The notes: generated from the sequence alone by a model not told the origin. 64,000 nucleotides of DNA from Puniceicoccaceae bacterium K14 (GCA_022538095.1 JAKYXN010000014.1:34311-98310); one strand, 5' to 3'; shown: positions 1 through 10,073, counted from the first letter of the stretch. Numbers and translations are program-made.

Positions 1-8
1 GGTGTTAT

Positions 9-542
9 CTACGAATAGTTGGCAATTTCTTCCTCAGAACATTGCAGAATCTTGGCAGCTTTGGCTGCGTCGTACTGAACGGATTTTAATATACTATCCA
101 CGTACGTTTTTGCCTGTTCGTTTATGAAGTCTTCCAAGCTAGCGGTTTCGGCGTCGATTTCTGGTTCGTTGGCTAGTTCCGCTATTCGAGCAGCCGCTCG
201 ATTGAGTGACTCCATGAGCAAGTTGACTTTGAATGGCTTGGTGAGGAAGTCGAAGGCTCCGTGCTTCAGAGACTCCATGGCGTTTTCGACATTTCCGAAG
301 CCGGTCATCATGATGACGATGACATTCGGGTTGATTGCCTTGAGTTCGCTGAGAAGTTCTACGCCGCTCATACCTGGCATATTGATGTCAGTGAAAACGA
401 TATCGAAAGGCTTCTCACGGAAGGAATGGAGGGCCATTTGACCACTTGTGGCAAAGCTCGTTTGGTAGCCGATCGGCTCGATTACTGCATCGAGCATTTC
501 GTGTATGGATTCCAAGTCGTCGACGATTAGTACCGAATGCAT
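9..542 (-). CDS. Single-receiver response regulator with short C-terminal tail
   Basis: A 177-residue protein whose first ~120 residues form a CheY-like receiver. The acidic pair is D8/D9, the phospho-acceptor is D52 (TDINMPG), and the switch residues are T80 and K102 (TKPF). The tail (about 130-177) is rich in Ala and Glu and ends in A-A-K-A-A-K-I-L-Q-C-S-E-E-E-I, which looks like a worn Fis-type helix-turn-helix; no AAA+ domain is present. No partner kinase lies beside it. It sits 45 bp downstream of a PilC/GspF gene on the same strand, so a role in pilus or secretion control is possible but is only inferred from position. The receiver call is secure; the output is not. Confidence 0.85.
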   Translation of the reverse strand: MHSVLIVDDLESIHEMLDAVIEPIGYQTSFATSGQMALHSFREKPFDIVFTDINMPGMSGVELLSELKAINPNVIVIMMTGFGNVENAMESLKHGAFDFLTKPFKVNLLMESLNRAAARIAELANEPEIDAETASLEDFINEQAKTYVDSILKSVQYDAAKAAKILQCSEEEIANYS

Positions 543-587
543 AGGAAGTGACTATTAATAGGTGAAACTTGTGGTGTGTCCTCGATA

Positions 588-1766
588 TTAACTTCCAGCA
601 ACGCCTGCCATGTTGAAGATAGGTAGGAACATGGCCATCACGATTCCCCCGACAACGACTCCGAGAAAAACGATGAGCATCGGTTCTATTAGAGAAGTCA
701 AAGAGGCGATTACTGCTTCCGATTCCGTGTCATAGAAATCGGCTATCTTGTTCATCATGCCGTCGACGTTACCTGTTTGTTCACCAGCCTTGGCCATGTG
801 TTTCATCATAGGTGGGAAGAATGGCATCGTTTTTAGAGTCTCGGAAACTTGCCCCCCTTCAGAGATGCTTTTGGAAATATCTCTACAGGCATCTTCGATT
901 TGGGTTTTGCCGCTACTAGTTGATACGATTTCGAGCGAACGAAGAATAGGAACACCACTGCGAAGGAGAGTCGCGTAGGTACGGCAGAAGCGCGAAAGTG
1001 TGATTTTCTTAATCAGGTTACCGAAAACCGGTGCGCTCATGACGAGTTTGTCTCGAAATCTGCGACCTTTTGGAGTCTTCGTAAATTGACCCCACACTTT
1101 GAAAAGAATGAAACCGCCTAGTAGGAGCCAGTGGGTGTTGGCCTTCATCCAATCGCTGAGATCAATTAGAAACTGAGTCGGCTTGGGGAGTTCTTTTCCG
1201 AAATCGCTGAACATATCAGCAAAAACAGGAATCACGAAAATCAGAAGGACGTTCACTAAAATGAGAGCGAGGGCTATGACCGCGATAGGGTAGGTCAAGG
1301 CAGACTTCACTTTTTTGGTCAGAGCCGTAGAAGACTCAAAATAGGTGGCAACTTTACCGAGAATTTCTGAAAGACTTCCACTGGCCTCCCCGGCCTCGAC
1401 CATTGAAATGAAGAGATTGTTAAACGCCCTGGGGAATTGGGCACAGGCACTGGAGAAGCTATTTCCCTGAGAAACGTCGTTTCTTACTTCTCGTATGATG
1501 ATTTGAAAAACCGGATCCTCAGTCTGCTCCTGCAAGGCTTCTAAGGCGGACACGAGAGGCAGTCCTGCTTCTAGCATCGATGCAAGTTGTTGCGTGAATA
1601 CGGTAAGATCTTCGAGCTTGAGCTTGTACTTCTTCGCCTTCTTTTCGTAGGCCTTTTGCTTGGCAAGACGTTGTGACTCCCAAAAACCAACTGACTGTTT
1701 TTTGTCGCCGTGGCGAAGTTTGGACTTAGAACCGCTTTTTGATGACTGAGATGTTACTAAAGGCAT
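588..1766 (-). CDS. Type IV pilus / type II secretion inner-membrane platform protein (PilC/GspF family)
   Basis: 392 residues with two T2SSF domains (about 65-190 and 270-390), each followed by hydrophobic segments, as expected for the polytopic platform that links the assembly ATPase to the pilus rod. The family signature is visible in Q-L-A-S-M-L-E-A-G-L-P-L near residue 60 and in the second-domain counterpart T-L-L-R-S-G-V-P-I-L. The first 45 residues are Lys/Ser rich and basic, fitting a cytoplasmic N-terminus. No pilB, pilT or pilin gene is adjacent, so PilC cannot be separated from GspF here. The length is normal for the family. Confidence 0.88.
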   Translation of the reverse strand: MPLVTSQSSKSGSKSKLRHGDKKQSVGFWESQRLAKQKAYEKKAKKYKLKLEDLTVFTQQLASMLEAGLPLVSALEALQEQTEDPVFQIIIREVRNDVSQGNSFSSACAQFPRAFNNLFISMVEAGEASGSLSEILGKVATYFESSTALTKKVKSALTYPIAVIALALILVNVLLIFVIPVFADMFSDFGKELPKPTQFLIDLSDWMKANTHWLLLGGFILFKVWGQFTKTPKGRRFRDKLVMSAPVFGNLIKKITLSRFCRTYATLLRSGVPILRSLEIVSTSSGKTQIEDACRDISKSISEGGQVSETLKTMPFFPPMMKHMAKAGEQTGNVDGMMNKIADFYDTESEAVIASLTSLIEPMLIVFLGVVVGGIVMAMFLPIFNMAGVAGS

Positions 1767-2018
1767 GTCATCTCTGTTATTCGTCGTATTAGTTGAAAAA
1801 CTTTCTAAGAAAATGGACTTAATTTGCGGTGAGTAGTATCGCTTAAGCGAAGTCGAGTTTTGAACTCAAAGTTGAATGTTAGCACTCTTTTGAATTATCG
1901 TGTAGTTTTATAAAATTGGTTTACAAAAGGATACGTGGATCTATAGATAAGGTCTTCTGTTTAACGGAAATCCTTCCTCGAATACGTACTTGGCACAACT
2001 ACAGCTCTTACCTCAAAA

Positions 2019-3260
2019 ATGGATGCTTTAATCAGCCTGTTGGGCATTGTTACTTTGTTGGGGATTGCTTTTGCGCTGTCTTCCGATCGCAAGTCTATTA
2101 ATAAGAGGACGGTTATTGGAGCGTTTCTTATCCAATTCACGATCGGAGGTGTCGTCTTGTTTCTACCTTGGGGTAAAACGGTCCTTGGGGAGTTATCGAC
2201 TTGGGTGCAGAATGTGATTAACTACAGCAATGATGGAATTGGCTTCTTGCTGGGGGGCTTAGTTAGTCCCAAAATGTTTGAGTTATTTGGAGGACTGGGC
2301 TTCGTCTTTGCTTTTCGCGTGTTGCCCGTGATCATATTTTTCTCATCATTGATTGCTGTTCTTTACTATTTGGGAGTCATGCAGTTTGTCATCAATTTGC
2401 TGGGAGGGTGCCTGCAGAAATTGTTGGGGACTTCGCGAACTGAATCTTTATCTGCAACCGCCAATATCTTTGTTGGTCAAACGGAAGCGCCTTTGGTAGT
2501 GAAGCCTTATATCGCTCATATGACTCGCTCCGAGCTTTTTGCGGTAATGTGTGGTGGGCTTGCCTCAGTTGCTGGGTCCGTGCTCGCTGGATACACACAA
2601 ATGGGTGTGGAGCTGCGTTACTTGCTCGCTGCCAGTTTCATGGCCGCTCCTGGAGGTTTACTATTTGCGAAATTGCTTATTCCTGAAACGGAAACTCCTA
2701 AGGAAAGCGGGTTAGCGGGAATTGATGGCGATGATAAGCCAGCCAATATTTTTGACGCGGCGGCGAACGGAGCTTCGGATGGGCTGAAGCTAGCCGCGAA
2801 TGTAGGTGCGATGTTATTGGCTTTTATCAGCTTGATCGCTTTGCTGAATGGTGTGTTGGGAGGTGTCGGCGCGTGGTTTGGTTATGAGTCTTTTAGTCTC
2901 CAACAAATTCTAGGCTATGCCTTTTCTCCGATAGCGTGGGTGATCGGCATTCCGTGGGAGGAGTGTGTTCAAGCGGGGAGTTTGGTTGGGCAGAAGCTCG
3001 TGATAAATGAATTCTTCGCGTTTGCCGATTTTTTGGGGATGAAGGAATCGCTTTCGCCACGTACTCAAGCATTGGTTACGTTTTCTTTGTGTGGTTTTGC
3101 TAATTTGTCCTCTATTGCGATATTGTTGGGAGGCTTGGGTGTTATGGCCCCTTCGCGTCGTTCCGAAATTGCTCAACTCGGTCTAAAGGCTGTACTTGCA
3201 GGTTCGCTCTCGAATTTTATGAGTGCTGCGATCGCAGGGTTTTTCTTAGCACTATCTTAA
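2019..3260 (+). CDS. nupC: Concentrative nucleoside transporter (CNT/NupC family)
   Basis: 413 residues, highly hydrophobic, with the CNT family layout: an N-terminal helix pair, the [11 protein letters not shown] motif near residue 150 that contacts the nucleoside, the [11 protein letters not shown] stretch, and a C-terminal [14 protein letters not shown] proteins couple nucleoside uptake to a Na+ or H+ gradient across the inner membrane. It is the first gene of an operon with deoC, deoA, deoD and cdd at spacings of about 10 bp, which supports nucleosides as substrate. No Shine-Dalgarno sequence is obvious before the ATG. Confidence 0.92.
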   Translation: MDALISLLGIVTLLGIAFALSSDRKSINKRTVIGAFLIQFTIGGVVLFLPWGKTVLGELSTWVQNVINYSNDGIGFLLGGLVSPKMFELFGGLGFVFAFRVLPVIIFFSSLIAVLYYLGVMQFVINLLGGCLQKLLGTSRTESLSATANIFVGQTEAPLVVKPYIAHMTRSELFAVMCGGLASVAGSVLAGYTQMGVELRYLLAASFMAAPGGLLFAKLLIPETETPKESGLAGIDGDDKPANIFDAAANGASDGLKLAANVGAMLLAFISLIALLNGVLGGVGAWFGYESFSLQQILGYAFSPIAWVIGIPWEECVQAGSLVGQKLVINEFFAFADFLGMKESLSPRTQALVTFSLCGFANLSSIAILLGGLGVMAPSRRSEIAQLGLKAVLAGSLSNFMSAAIAGFFLALS

Positions 3261-3270
3261 ACCTAATTTT

Positions 3271-4038
3271 ATGGATTCTAAAACTGCAGCTCAAAAAGCA
3301 ATAAATCTACTCGATCTAACGTCATTAAATGATGATGACACGGATGAAATAATCGCCGGATTGTGTGATCGAGCAAAAACAGAATTTGGAAACACAGCTG
3401 CCGTTTGCGTTTATCCAAGATTCGTCCCAGCGGCTCGCAAGCAACTGCGACTAATAGGTGCGGAGGATATATCAATTGCTACTGTATCTAATTTTCCCCA
3501 TGGAAACGATTATATTGAATCTGCGGTTGCGGAAACGAAAGCGTCGGTAGCATACGGGGCTGATGAGGTGGATACCGTTTTTCCATACAAAAAACTTCTA
3601 TTGGGTAACAAGGATGCTGGCAAACGCCAGATTGATGCTTGCCGAAAGGCCTGTGGGAATACGGCGAAGCTGAAAGTTATTATTGAGAGCGGCGAATTGA
3701 AGGAACCGGATCTGATTCGCGAAGCCTCTCGAATTTCAATCGAATGCGGAGCGGATTTCATAAAAACATCTACCGGTAAAGTGCCTGTGAATGCGACTGT
3801 GGAATCTGCGCGTGTTATGATGGAGGTCATACGTGATTTAGGGAATACCTGTGGAATGAAAGTGGCAGGAGGTGTTAAGACGACTGACAATGCCGCAGAG
3901 TATTTGGAGTTAGCGAGTGAGGTCCTTGGACCTGGCGCGTTGCAAGCACACCGGTTTCGATTTGGCGCTTCAGGTGTCTTATCTGCCCTCGTCGCTACTT
4001 TAAAAGGCGAGCAAGCGGACGCGATATCTGGATACTAA
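3271..4038 (+). CDS. deoC: Deoxyribose-phosphate aldolase
   Basis: 255 residues, class I aldolase fold. It splits 2-deoxyribose-5-phosphate into acetaldehyde and glyceraldehyde-3-phosphate, the last step of deoxynucleoside breakdown. The Schiff-base lysine is K165 in F-I-K-T-S-T-G-K, and the second lysine is K197 in M-K-V-A-G-G-V-K; E. coli uses K167 and K201. It lies 10 bp after the transporter and 9 bp before deoA, so it is almost certainly cotranscribed. The length matches the E. coli enzyme. Confidence 0.95.
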   Translation: MDSKTAAQKAINLLDLTSLNDDDTDEIIAGLCDRAKTEFGNTAAVCVYPRFVPAARKQLRLIGAEDISIATVSNFPHGNDYIESAVAETKASVAYGADEVDTVFPYKKLLLGNKDAGKRQIDACRKACGNTAKLKVIIESGELKEPDLIREASRISIECGADFIKTSTGKVPVNATVESARVMMEVIRDLGNTCGMKVAGGVKTTDNAAEYLELASEVLGPGALQAHRFRFGASGVLSALVATLKGEQADAISGY

Positions 4039-4047
4039 CGAAGATTA

Positions 4048-5391
4048 ATGTCTTTTCTTCCTCAAGAAATTATTCGTAAGAAGCGGGACGGCATCGCCCT
4101 TTCGCAGGCAGAGCTGTCTTGGTTTGCTCAGGGAGTAGGTACTGGAACGATTGGAGAAGGTCAGATCGCTGCATTCGCTATGGCGGTGTATTTTCAGGGC
4201 TTATCAACTGATGAGAGAGTCGCTCTGACGGCTGCGATGCGCGACAGCGGAGAGATTTCGGATTGGTCTCAAGAAGGGTTGGATGGTCCCATCATTGATA
4301 AGCACTCAACAGGAGGAGTAGGTGACTGTGTATCATTGATCCTTGGTCCGCTTTTAGCGGCATGCGGTGGCTTTGTTCCAATGATATCAGGCCGAGGTTT
4401 AGGCCATAGTGGAGGAACTTTGGATAAATTGGAGTCGATACCTGGATACAGCGTGACGCCAGATAATCACCTTTTTCGTAAGACGATTCGAGATGTTGGC
4501 GTTGCAATCATTGGCCAAACGGTGAATTTTGCTCCAGCAGATAAGCGTTTTTATGCTACTCGAGACGTTACTGCTACAGTGGAGTCGATAGATTTAATAA
4601 CAGCTTCGATTTTGTCAAAAAAATTGGCAGCTGGATTGGATGCTCTTGTTATGGATGTAAAGGTTGGCAATGGAGCTTTTATGGCTACGAGAGACCAATC
4701 CCAACAACTTGCGCAATGTATTGTGGAAGTTGCTACGAGGCTGGGAACACCTACAGCGGCCTTGTTGACTGATATGAATGAATGTTTAGCGTTCTCGGCT
4801 GGAAACGCTGTGGAAGTGGCGGAAGTCGTTGCTTTTCTAAAAGGCGATTCCCGCAACCCTAGATTGGAAAAAGTTGTTTTAGATCTCGGAGCGGAATTGT
4901 TGGTGCTGAGTGGGCTTGAGCTTAGTCGTGAAGATGCCTTTATTAAACTCAAAGATAGACTTGATGGAGGTTATGCTGCGGAAACGTTTGCAAAAATGGT
5001 ATCATCTCTAGGGGGCCCCTTGGATTTTCTGGAGGTCTGCGAAACTCATTTACCGTCGGCAAAAGTTGAGCTTCCTATAGAGTCGATAAAGTCTGGCTAT
5101 GTAGATAATGTTGATACGCGTGTGCTCGGAATGTGTGTTGTTGAGCTTGGAGGGGGCAGAGTATCCGCGAACGATAAGGTGGACCACTCCGTAGGCTTCT
5201 CACGTTTAAAGGGAGTAGGTGAATACGTCGAAGAGGGCGAAGCCCTGGGTTTTGTCCATGCAAAGAGCCCTGAAGATGCGGATTTGGCGATAAAGCAGTT
5301 TGAACGAATTTATGGAATTTCCGAGGATATGCCAGAGTTGTCTCCGGTAATCTACGAACGGATTAATTTTGAAGCAACGGAAACAAGATAG
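4048..5391 (+). CDS. deoA: Thymidine phosphorylase
   Basis: 447 residues, nucleoside phosphorylase family II. It converts thymidine (or deoxyuridine) and phosphate to base and deoxyribose-1-phosphate. Motifs include K-H-S-T-G-G-V-G-D (phosphate binding) and the family signature S-G-R-G-L-G-H-S-G-G-T-L-D-K-L. The C-terminal alpha/beta domain ends in a normal S-P-x-D-A-D-L-A segment. E. coli DeoA is about 440 residues, so the gene is complete. DeoC would take the product after a phosphopentomutase step; no deoB is visible in the window. Confidence 0.95.
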   Translation: MSFLPQEIIRKKRDGIALSQAELSWFAQGVGTGTIGEGQIAAFAMAVYFQGLSTDERVALTAAMRDSGEISDWSQEGLDGPIIDKHSTGGVGDCVSLILGPLLAACGGFVPMISGRGLGHSGGTLDKLESIPGYSVTPDNHLFRKTIRDVGVAIIGQTVNFAPADKRFYATRDVTATVESIDLITASILSKKLAAGLDALVMDVKVGNGAFMATRDQSQQLAQCIVEVATRLGTPTAALLTDMNECLAFSAGNAVEVAEVVAFLKGDSRNPRLEKVVLDLGAELLVLSGLELSREDAFIKLKDRLDGGYAAETFAKMVSSLGGPLDFLEVCETHLPSAKVELPIESIKSGYVDNVDTRVLGMCVVELGGGRVSANDKVDHSVGFSRLKGVGEYVEEGEALGFVHAKSPEDADLAIKQFERIYGISEDMPELSPVIYERINFEATETR

Positions 5392-5405
5392 TATGAGGAG
5401 GAATC

Positions 5406-6107
5406 ATGTCTACAGCGCACATTGAAGCTAAAAAAGGAGATTTTGCGGAAACCGTATTAATGCCAGGGGATCCGCTGCGTGCTAAGTTTATCGCAGAGAA
5501 CTACCTCGAAGGCGCGGAGCTCGTTACATCTGTAAGAAACATGCTTGGCTATACGGGAAAGTATGGGAGTAAAACTATTTCAGTGATGGGTAGTGGAATG
5601 GGGATTCCGTCTATCTCGATCTACTCAAAGGAATTGTTTACTGAGTACGACGTTAAGAATATTATTCGCATTGGAAGCTGCGGTACGGTCGTTCATGATG
5701 CAAAGGTTGGCGATGTTGTAATTGGAATGGGGGCCTGTACGGATTCTAAGGTGAATCGAATGCGACTTGGAGGGCATGATTACGCAGCGATCGCGGATTT
5801 TGAACTCCTGCGTAATGCAGTGTACGCGGCGGAGAGATTAAGTTATTCTGTGAAAGTTGGAAATCTTTTTTCTGCGGATCTATTTTACACGCCTGAACCT
5901 GAGCTCTTCGATGACCTTGAGAAAATGGGGGTCGTTGGCATCGAAATGGAGGCTGCAGGCCTCTATGGTTGTGCAGCCGAATTTGGAGGATCTGCTCTCG
6001 CAATCTGTACGGTATCCGATCAGATAAGAACGGGTGAGTCGCTTAGTTCCAAAGAACGTGAAACGTCTTTGAGTAACATGATAGAAATTGCCTTGGACGC
6101 TGTATGA
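5406..6107 (+). CDS. deoD: Purine-nucleoside phosphorylase, DeoD type
   Basis: 233 residues, the hexameric bacterial PNP type. The N-terminus ([11 protein letters not shown], then [14 protein letters not shown]) is very close to E. coli DeoD, and the ribose-binding V-G-I-E-M-E-A-A and catalytic T-V-S-D segments are present. The best ribosome binding site of the operon, GAGGAGG, sits 6 bp before the ATG (about 5395-5401). The stop codon overlaps the start of cdd by 4 bp, indicating translational coupling. Confidence 0.95.
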   Translation: MSTAHIEAKKGDFAETVLMPGDPLRAKFIAENYLEGAELVTSVRNMLGYTGKYGSKTISVMGSGMGIPSISIYSKELFTEYDVKNIIRIGSCGTVVHDAKVGDVVIGMGACTDSKVNRMRLGGHDYAAIADFELLRNAVYAAERLSYSVKVGNLFSADLFYTPEPELFDDLEKMGVVGIEMEAAGLYGCAAEFGGSALAICTVSDQIRTGESLSSKERETSLSNMIEIALDAV

Positions 6108-6508
6108 TATCGGAGGATACGATTGGTAGGATGGTACCTGCGGCTCAAGCTGCTCGAGCAAATGCGTACGCTCCATATTCAAATTACAAAGTGGGAGCCG
6201 CTGTGCTGGGTGCCTCAGGTAAGGTGTATGCTGGGGCGAACGTTGAAAATGCTTCCTTCGGACTGACAAATTGCGCTGAACGCTCCGCGATTTTTAACGC
6301 GATTTCCGAAGGGGAGGAAAAAATCATAGCTTTGGTTTTGGTGTTAGAGAACGGAGGTGTTCCTTGCGGCGCGTGCCGTCAGGTAATGAATGAGTTTAAT
6401 CCAGATTTAGAAATTATAGTAGCAGACCCAGATGGCAAAGTCGCGCAGCAGTTAACCCTTGTGGATCTTTTGCCAAATGCATTTGGACCAAAGAACTTGG
6501 GCAAATAA
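6104..6508 (+). CDS. cdd: Cytidine deaminase
   Basis: 134 residues, the short homotetrameric type. Zinc ligands are C57 (N-C-A-E-R, with catalytic E59), C88 and C91 (P-C-G-A-C). It deaminates cytidine and deoxycytidine to uridine forms that phosphorolysis can then cleave. The ATG overlaps the deoD stop (ATGA-type junction). It is the last gene of the nucleoside operon and is followed by a strong hairpin. Note that a second pyrimidine deaminase (dCTP-specific) lies far downstream in this window. Confidence 0.95.
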   Translation: MISEDTIGRMVPAAQAARANAYAPYSNYKVGAAVLGASGKVYAGANVENASFGLTNCAERSAIFNAISEGEEKIIALVLVLENGGVPCGACRQVMNEFNPDLEIIVADPDGKVAQQLTLVDLLPNAFGPKNLGK

Positions 6509-6532
6509 AAGCCCGGACTTTTGATCCGGGCT
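6503..6532 (-). terminator. Shared hairpin between convergent cdd and ppc
   Basis: A perfect 8-bp stem (AGCCCGGA 6510-6517 with TCCGGGCT 6525-6532) around a 7-nt loop. Read on the minus strand, the stem is followed at once by TTTTATTT, so it is a proper intrinsic terminator for ppc. For cdd the downstream U-tract is weak, but the hairpin lies immediately behind the stop codon and may serve both directions. Confidence 0.85.
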
Positions 6533-6567
6533 CGTAGTGAAATTTTTAATTTAAAGGCTGGTCTTCT

Positions 6568-9327
6568 TTAGCCAGTAGTGCGAAGGCCGGCAGCGATTGC
6601 ATTGATTGTTTGAAGGATCGATACGAGATCTTCTTCTGTCTGCGATTCGCGCCATTGAGCAAGTTGTTTGACTTGGTTCCCATGGAGAGCCTCTAGCCAT
6701 TCGTCACGAGCGTGAAGTGTTTTGTAGAAACGTGGACGGCGTTCTTCGAGCGGACCGCTCATTATCTCGGTAAGCATAGCACGGCAACGTTTCCATTCAG
6801 ATGTAATTGTATTGAGGAAATATTGACGCACTTCTTCGTCTTTAACGAGTGAACCATACAGGCTCATGATTTCCAAGCTGGCACTTTCGACATTGGTTTC
6901 AATGTTGTAGAGCATGTAGCGAGAGAATGGAAGCTCCTGCCAATCTCTCTTGAATACGTTATATACTTCAGGAGATTCGTTTTTGAGAGTTTCTAAAGCA
7001 GAGCCGGCTCCAAACCAGCCTGGAAGATAGTAGCGTGACTGGTTCCAGCTAAATACCCAGGGAATCGCACGAAGGTCAGCGAGACTTGGCTTGCCAGAGC
7101 GACGCGATGGACGAGAGCCAATACGACTGTGCTCCAAAGCATCGATAGGAGTTGCTTGGCGATAGAATTCTAGGAATCCTTCGGATTGAATAAGCGAGCG
7201 GTAAGTTTGAGAGCTTAAGGATGCGAGCTGTCCAATAGCGCGGCTTACGATTTCTTTTGGTTCTGTCGGAATATTGGAGAGGTTTGCCCCAATGCATCCT
7301 GCTGAGAGCAGCTCCAAGTTGTAAGCAGCCGTGAGGTGGTTATTGTACTTCTGAGCAATAATCTCTCCTTGTTCGGTTACACGTGTGCCATGAGAAATCG
7401 AATTTTGCGGTTGGGCTTCCAAGAAGCGGTGAGTCGGTCCGGCGCCACGGCTAACAGTTCCTCCTCGCCCGTGGAAGAATCGCATGAATACACCATTCTT
7501 TTTCGCGGTAGCCATCAACTGGCGTTGAGCTTCAAATAGTCCCCATTGGCTGGCGATAATTCCGCTGTCCTTGTTGCTATCTGAGTAACCGAGCATTACT
7601 TCTTGCACGAGGGCCTCGTTATTATCTCGGCCTTCCAAATACTCGTTGCAGAAACCTGTCTGCTGAATTTTCTCGTCAATATCGCGATTTAAGAGCGGTA
7701 GCGATGTTTTGGTGACATAGAAACTTAGGAAGCTATCCATGATACCTGGGCTGTTTTGCAAATCATCAAGTGTCTCGAATAGCGGAGATACAGGAATAAT
7801 GCATGCAAGCCCTTTGGATGTCATGCGTGTGAGCCCTACTTCCCGGCAGAGGGCGACTGCTACCAATAGATCGGAGAGCGAGCGGGTCATGCTAATGATT
7901 AGAGAACCGATGCCTGCTCGTCCATAAGTTTCGATATGGGCTGAAATGACTTGGTATGACTTAATGAGTTCGGTTGCTTCTGTACCGAGCTCAGCAACGC
8001 TGTGGGCGAAAGGTCTGGCATTTCGAAGTTCTCGGCTGAGAAAATCAACACGCTTTTGCTCACTCCATTTTGGGAAGCTTTCTGCGTCTTCTATTCCAGC
8101 TGCAGACATTAGCTGGCTGATTGCTTTGTCGTGATAGGCACTGTTTTGGCGGATGTCCAGCGATGCCAAATGGAAACCGAATGTATCTAAGAATCGGATT
8201 ATAGGAAATATGTAGTTTTCTGCAATTCGAGAGGCACCTGATTCGCGTAGCGATGTATCTAGGATTTTGATGTCTCTAATTGCTTCGCTTGGATAGCGGT
8301 AACATTTGATGCCCGCATCGAGGTTGTCTGCGAATGGGAGGTGACGGCGAATGCCTGTTACCATGTCGCGCCATGGTTCGTCTGTAGTTTTGAAATTCGG
8401 ACAAACAACGTTGAACTCTTGAATGCGTTCTAGGAGTGCAAGCGTTGGTTCTTGGATACTGGCTGTTAGGGCGATGTTTTTGCCAGCTGTCTTTAGTTGT
8501 TCATCAAGTCCAAGGAGTGCGGTGTTGCGCAGTTCTGCTAATGTTTCGGAGGTGACTTCAGATGTTACGAGTGGGTGTCCATCGCGGTCTCCACCTACCC
8601 AGCTTCCAAATCTTAGTTGAGGGTAGTATTCTGTGTCACTTGCGTTCCATTCGATCCCCAGTTCTTCCATCGCTTTGCGGAATCGCTTATCAACGATTTC
8701 CATAGCAGCGGGGAATTTGTCTTTTAAGTAATAAAGGGCGTTGCGTCGTTCAGAAGCGACGTCCGGCTTTGAAAGTAAGATCTCGCCGCCCCGCCAGATC
8801 AGTTCTAGGTGAGCCTTGATTTTTTCCCGAATCTCGTTTCGCTCGGTTGGTGTGTACATCTGGTTTTCAAGTTCAACCAGGTGGAGGTAGATTTCGCGGT
8901 GGTGATCAAGGACAGACCAACGTTTTGCTTCGGTTGGGTGTCCGGTGAGTACCGGTTCAATTGAAGTTACCCGGATCGTCTGAAGTAGTTCCTCATCAGT
9001 TGCTCCGGCTTCTTGAATACGCTTTAACCAGTAACCCCACATGCCTGGGTCCGAGGCGACGCCTTTTTCGCTCTCCCGCTTACGGCTTGCTTGATTTGAA
9101 GCATTTTCTTCCACTAAATTCATTAGCTGGAAGGCAATTGACAATGCCTGAGCAGATTTCTCCGGTTTTGCAGAGATAGCGTCCTTGGGAAGAGGGCTCT
9201 GAAGGAGGGCGGCCACTTCGGGTTCGCCGATTTCTTCAAGCACCTCGCGGGCACAACCGATCATATATTCTAGATCTTGATCGATTTTCTCGAAGCTTTT
9301 AGCGGCAGTGTGGGCGATGTTCTTCAT
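6568..9327 (-). CDS. ppc: Phosphoenolpyruvate carboxylase
   Basis: Fixes bicarbonate onto PEP to give oxaloacetate, replenishing the TCA cycle. Motifs are V-L-T-G-H-P-T-E-A with the catalytic His, G-G-D-R-D-G-H-P, L-G-Y-S-D-S-N-K-D-S-G, F-F-H-G-R-G-G-T-V-S-R-G-G-type glycine loop (here R-G-A-G), and W-V-F-S-W-N-Q-S-R near the C-terminus. The C-terminus T-T-G departs slightly from the usual R-N-T-G. The open frame extends upstream to 9423, but the first 32 residues (C-T-G-F-S-F-F-P) look like untranslated sequence, so I prefer the ATG at 9327 (M-K-N-I-A-H). This gives about 919 residues, within the family range. Confidence 0.95.
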   Translation of the reverse strand: MKNIAHTAAKSFEKIDQDLEYMIGCAREVLEEIGEPEVAALLQSPLPKDAISAKPEKSAQALSIAFQLMNLVEENASNQASRKRESEKGVASDPGMWGYWLKRIQEAGATDEELLQTIRVTSIEPVLTGHPTEAKRWSVLDHHREIYLHLVELENQMYTPTERNEIREKIKAHLELIWRGGEILLSKPDVASERRNALYYLKDKFPAAMEIVDKRFRKAMEELGIEWNASDTEYYPQLRFGSWVGGDRDGHPLVTSEVTSETLAELRNTALLGLDEQLKTAGKNIALTASIQEPTLALLERIQEFNVVCPNFKTTDEPWRDMVTGIRRHLPFADNLDAGIKCYRYPSEAIRDIKILDTSLRESGASRIAENYIFPIIRFLDTFGFHLASLDIRQNSAYHDKAISQLMSAAGIEDAESFPKWSEQKRVDFLSRELRNARPFAHSVAELGTEATELIKSYQVISAHIETYGRAGIGSLIISMTRSLSDLLVAVALCREVGLTRMTSKGLACIIPVSPLFETLDDLQNSPGIMDSFLSFYVTKTSLPLLNRDIDEKIQQTGFCNEYLEGRDNNEALVQEVMLGYSDSNKDSGIIASQWGLFEAQRQLMATAKKNGVFMRFFHGRGGTVSRGAGPTHRFLEAQPQNSISHGTRVTEQGEIIAQKYNNHLTAAYNLELLSAGCIGANLSNIPTEPKEIVSRAIGQLASLSSQTYRSLIQSEGFLEFYRQATPIDALEHSRIGSRPSRRSGKPSLADLRAIPWVFSWNQSRYYLPGWFGAGSALETLKNESPEVYNVFKRDWQELPFSRYMLYNIETNVESASLEIMSLYGSLVKDEEVRQYFLNTITSEWKRCRAMLTEIMSGPLEERRPRFYKTLHARDEWLEALHGNQVKQLAQWRESQTEEDLVSILQTINAIAAGLRTTG

Positions 9328-9518
9328 AGTTACGCAAAGGTTTGGGAAAAAAGAAAAGCCAGTACAATAAAAATTGGTTATTTCACTGTTAAGCATGGCT
9401 TTTAAGCTGTTTGCGTTAAGCAAGATCTAGACCGCTAGGATATTCTGTAACGATTCTATGGCGAAATCGGTTATCAGCGAGCTATGTATCGAATCGCTTG
9501 AGCGGAGTGTATCGGGCA

Positions 9519-9548
9519 CAAAAAAACGCCTTTATGGAAAGGCGTTTT
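9519..9548 (-). terminator. Intrinsic terminator of the tRNA-Gly gene
   Basis: A perfect 11-bp stem (9523-9533 with 9538-9548), loop ATGG, followed on the minus strand by a run of T. It begins 9 bp after the 3' end of the tRNA, so it ends that transcript. Confidence 0.88.
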
Positions 9549-9556
9549 AAAAAAAA

Positions 9557-9630
9557 TGGTGCGGGTAGACAGAATCGAACTGTCGCAACCAGTTTGGAAG
9601 ACTGGAGTTCTACCACTAAACTATACCCGC
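9557..9630 (-). tRNA. tRNA-Gly(TCC)
   Basis: The reverse strand folds as a full cloverleaf. The acceptor stem GCGGGTA/TACCCGC is perfect over 7 bp, the D arm contains GTTTAGTGGTAGAAC, the anticodon stem CCAGT/ACTGG holds the loop CTTCCAA (anticodon TCC), and the T stem GACAG/CTGTC holds TTCGATT. The CCA tail is encoded (positions 9559-9557). It reads GGA codons, and possibly GGG by wobble. It stands alone, with its own terminator, between ppc and a helical-repeat protein gene. Confidence 0.97.
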
Positions 9631-9880
9631 GAAGTGATAAAGAGGTGACAAACATCGTTGGGAAATCGATCGGGTCAAGTCTTTTTGTGGAAAAGTATTT
9701 ATCGCCTCATTCTTGCAATAAGGTGTCACAATCAACGATAAGTTGAGTTAATTTCAATTGATTGTGGAGTCGGGGTTTGCCCTTTTGCCTGAATGCTCGT
9801 TTCTCCGTAATATCTCTTGGTTCGATTTGATACCCTCACCAATATACATTTTTGATAAATGATGTATCTTCTTTTCCGGG
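9631..9880. other. Gene-free stretch upstream of the structured region
   Basis: No convincing coding frame. An open frame running through the tRNA into this stretch is not a gene. This part would hold the tRNA promoter (minus strand) and whatever drives the structured leader to the right. Confidence 0.5.
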
Positions 9881-9881
9881 T

Positions 9882-10016
9882 TTAGTAATTCTTTCCAGCG
9901 TTCTCTTCGGAGAGAGCTAGGGTAACAGCAGGCTGGCTGGAAAAGAGACTTTACTCACATACAAGAGTTGGATTCCTGGGTCGACGGTGAGAACCGTCGG
10001 CTCTTCCTGTTTTTGG
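9882..10016 (+). ncRNA. Candidate structured leader or small RNA, family not recognised
   Basis: Three nested helices can be drawn. Helix 1 pairs TTCCAGC (about 9893-9899) with GCTGGAA (9936-9942). Inside it is a 7-bp hairpin, 9900-9906 with 9911-9917, with loop TCGG. Further on, 9982-9988 pairs with 9993-9999 around a GAGA (GNRA-type) tetraloop, enclosed by AAGAG (9963-9967) with CTCTT (10001-10005), and then CCTGTTTTT. The last hairpin plus T-run could be a terminator, leaving either a small RNA of about 130 nt or a leader of the next gene, whose start is about 60 bp on. I could not match it to a riboswitch class I know. Confidence 0.35.
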
Positions 10017-10073
10017 AGAGGTAGGTTAAAGACGACTTGATTCCCACGATAGGCTACCTTAAGCCAATTCTCG

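Noticed and set aside
9557..9630. tRNA as an integration site for a genomic island
   Set aside because: No integrase gene and no repeat of the tRNA 3' end were found on either side.
9498..9746. Plus-strand reading frame of 82 codons
   Set aside because: It runs through the terminator and tRNA-Gly gene on the other strand.
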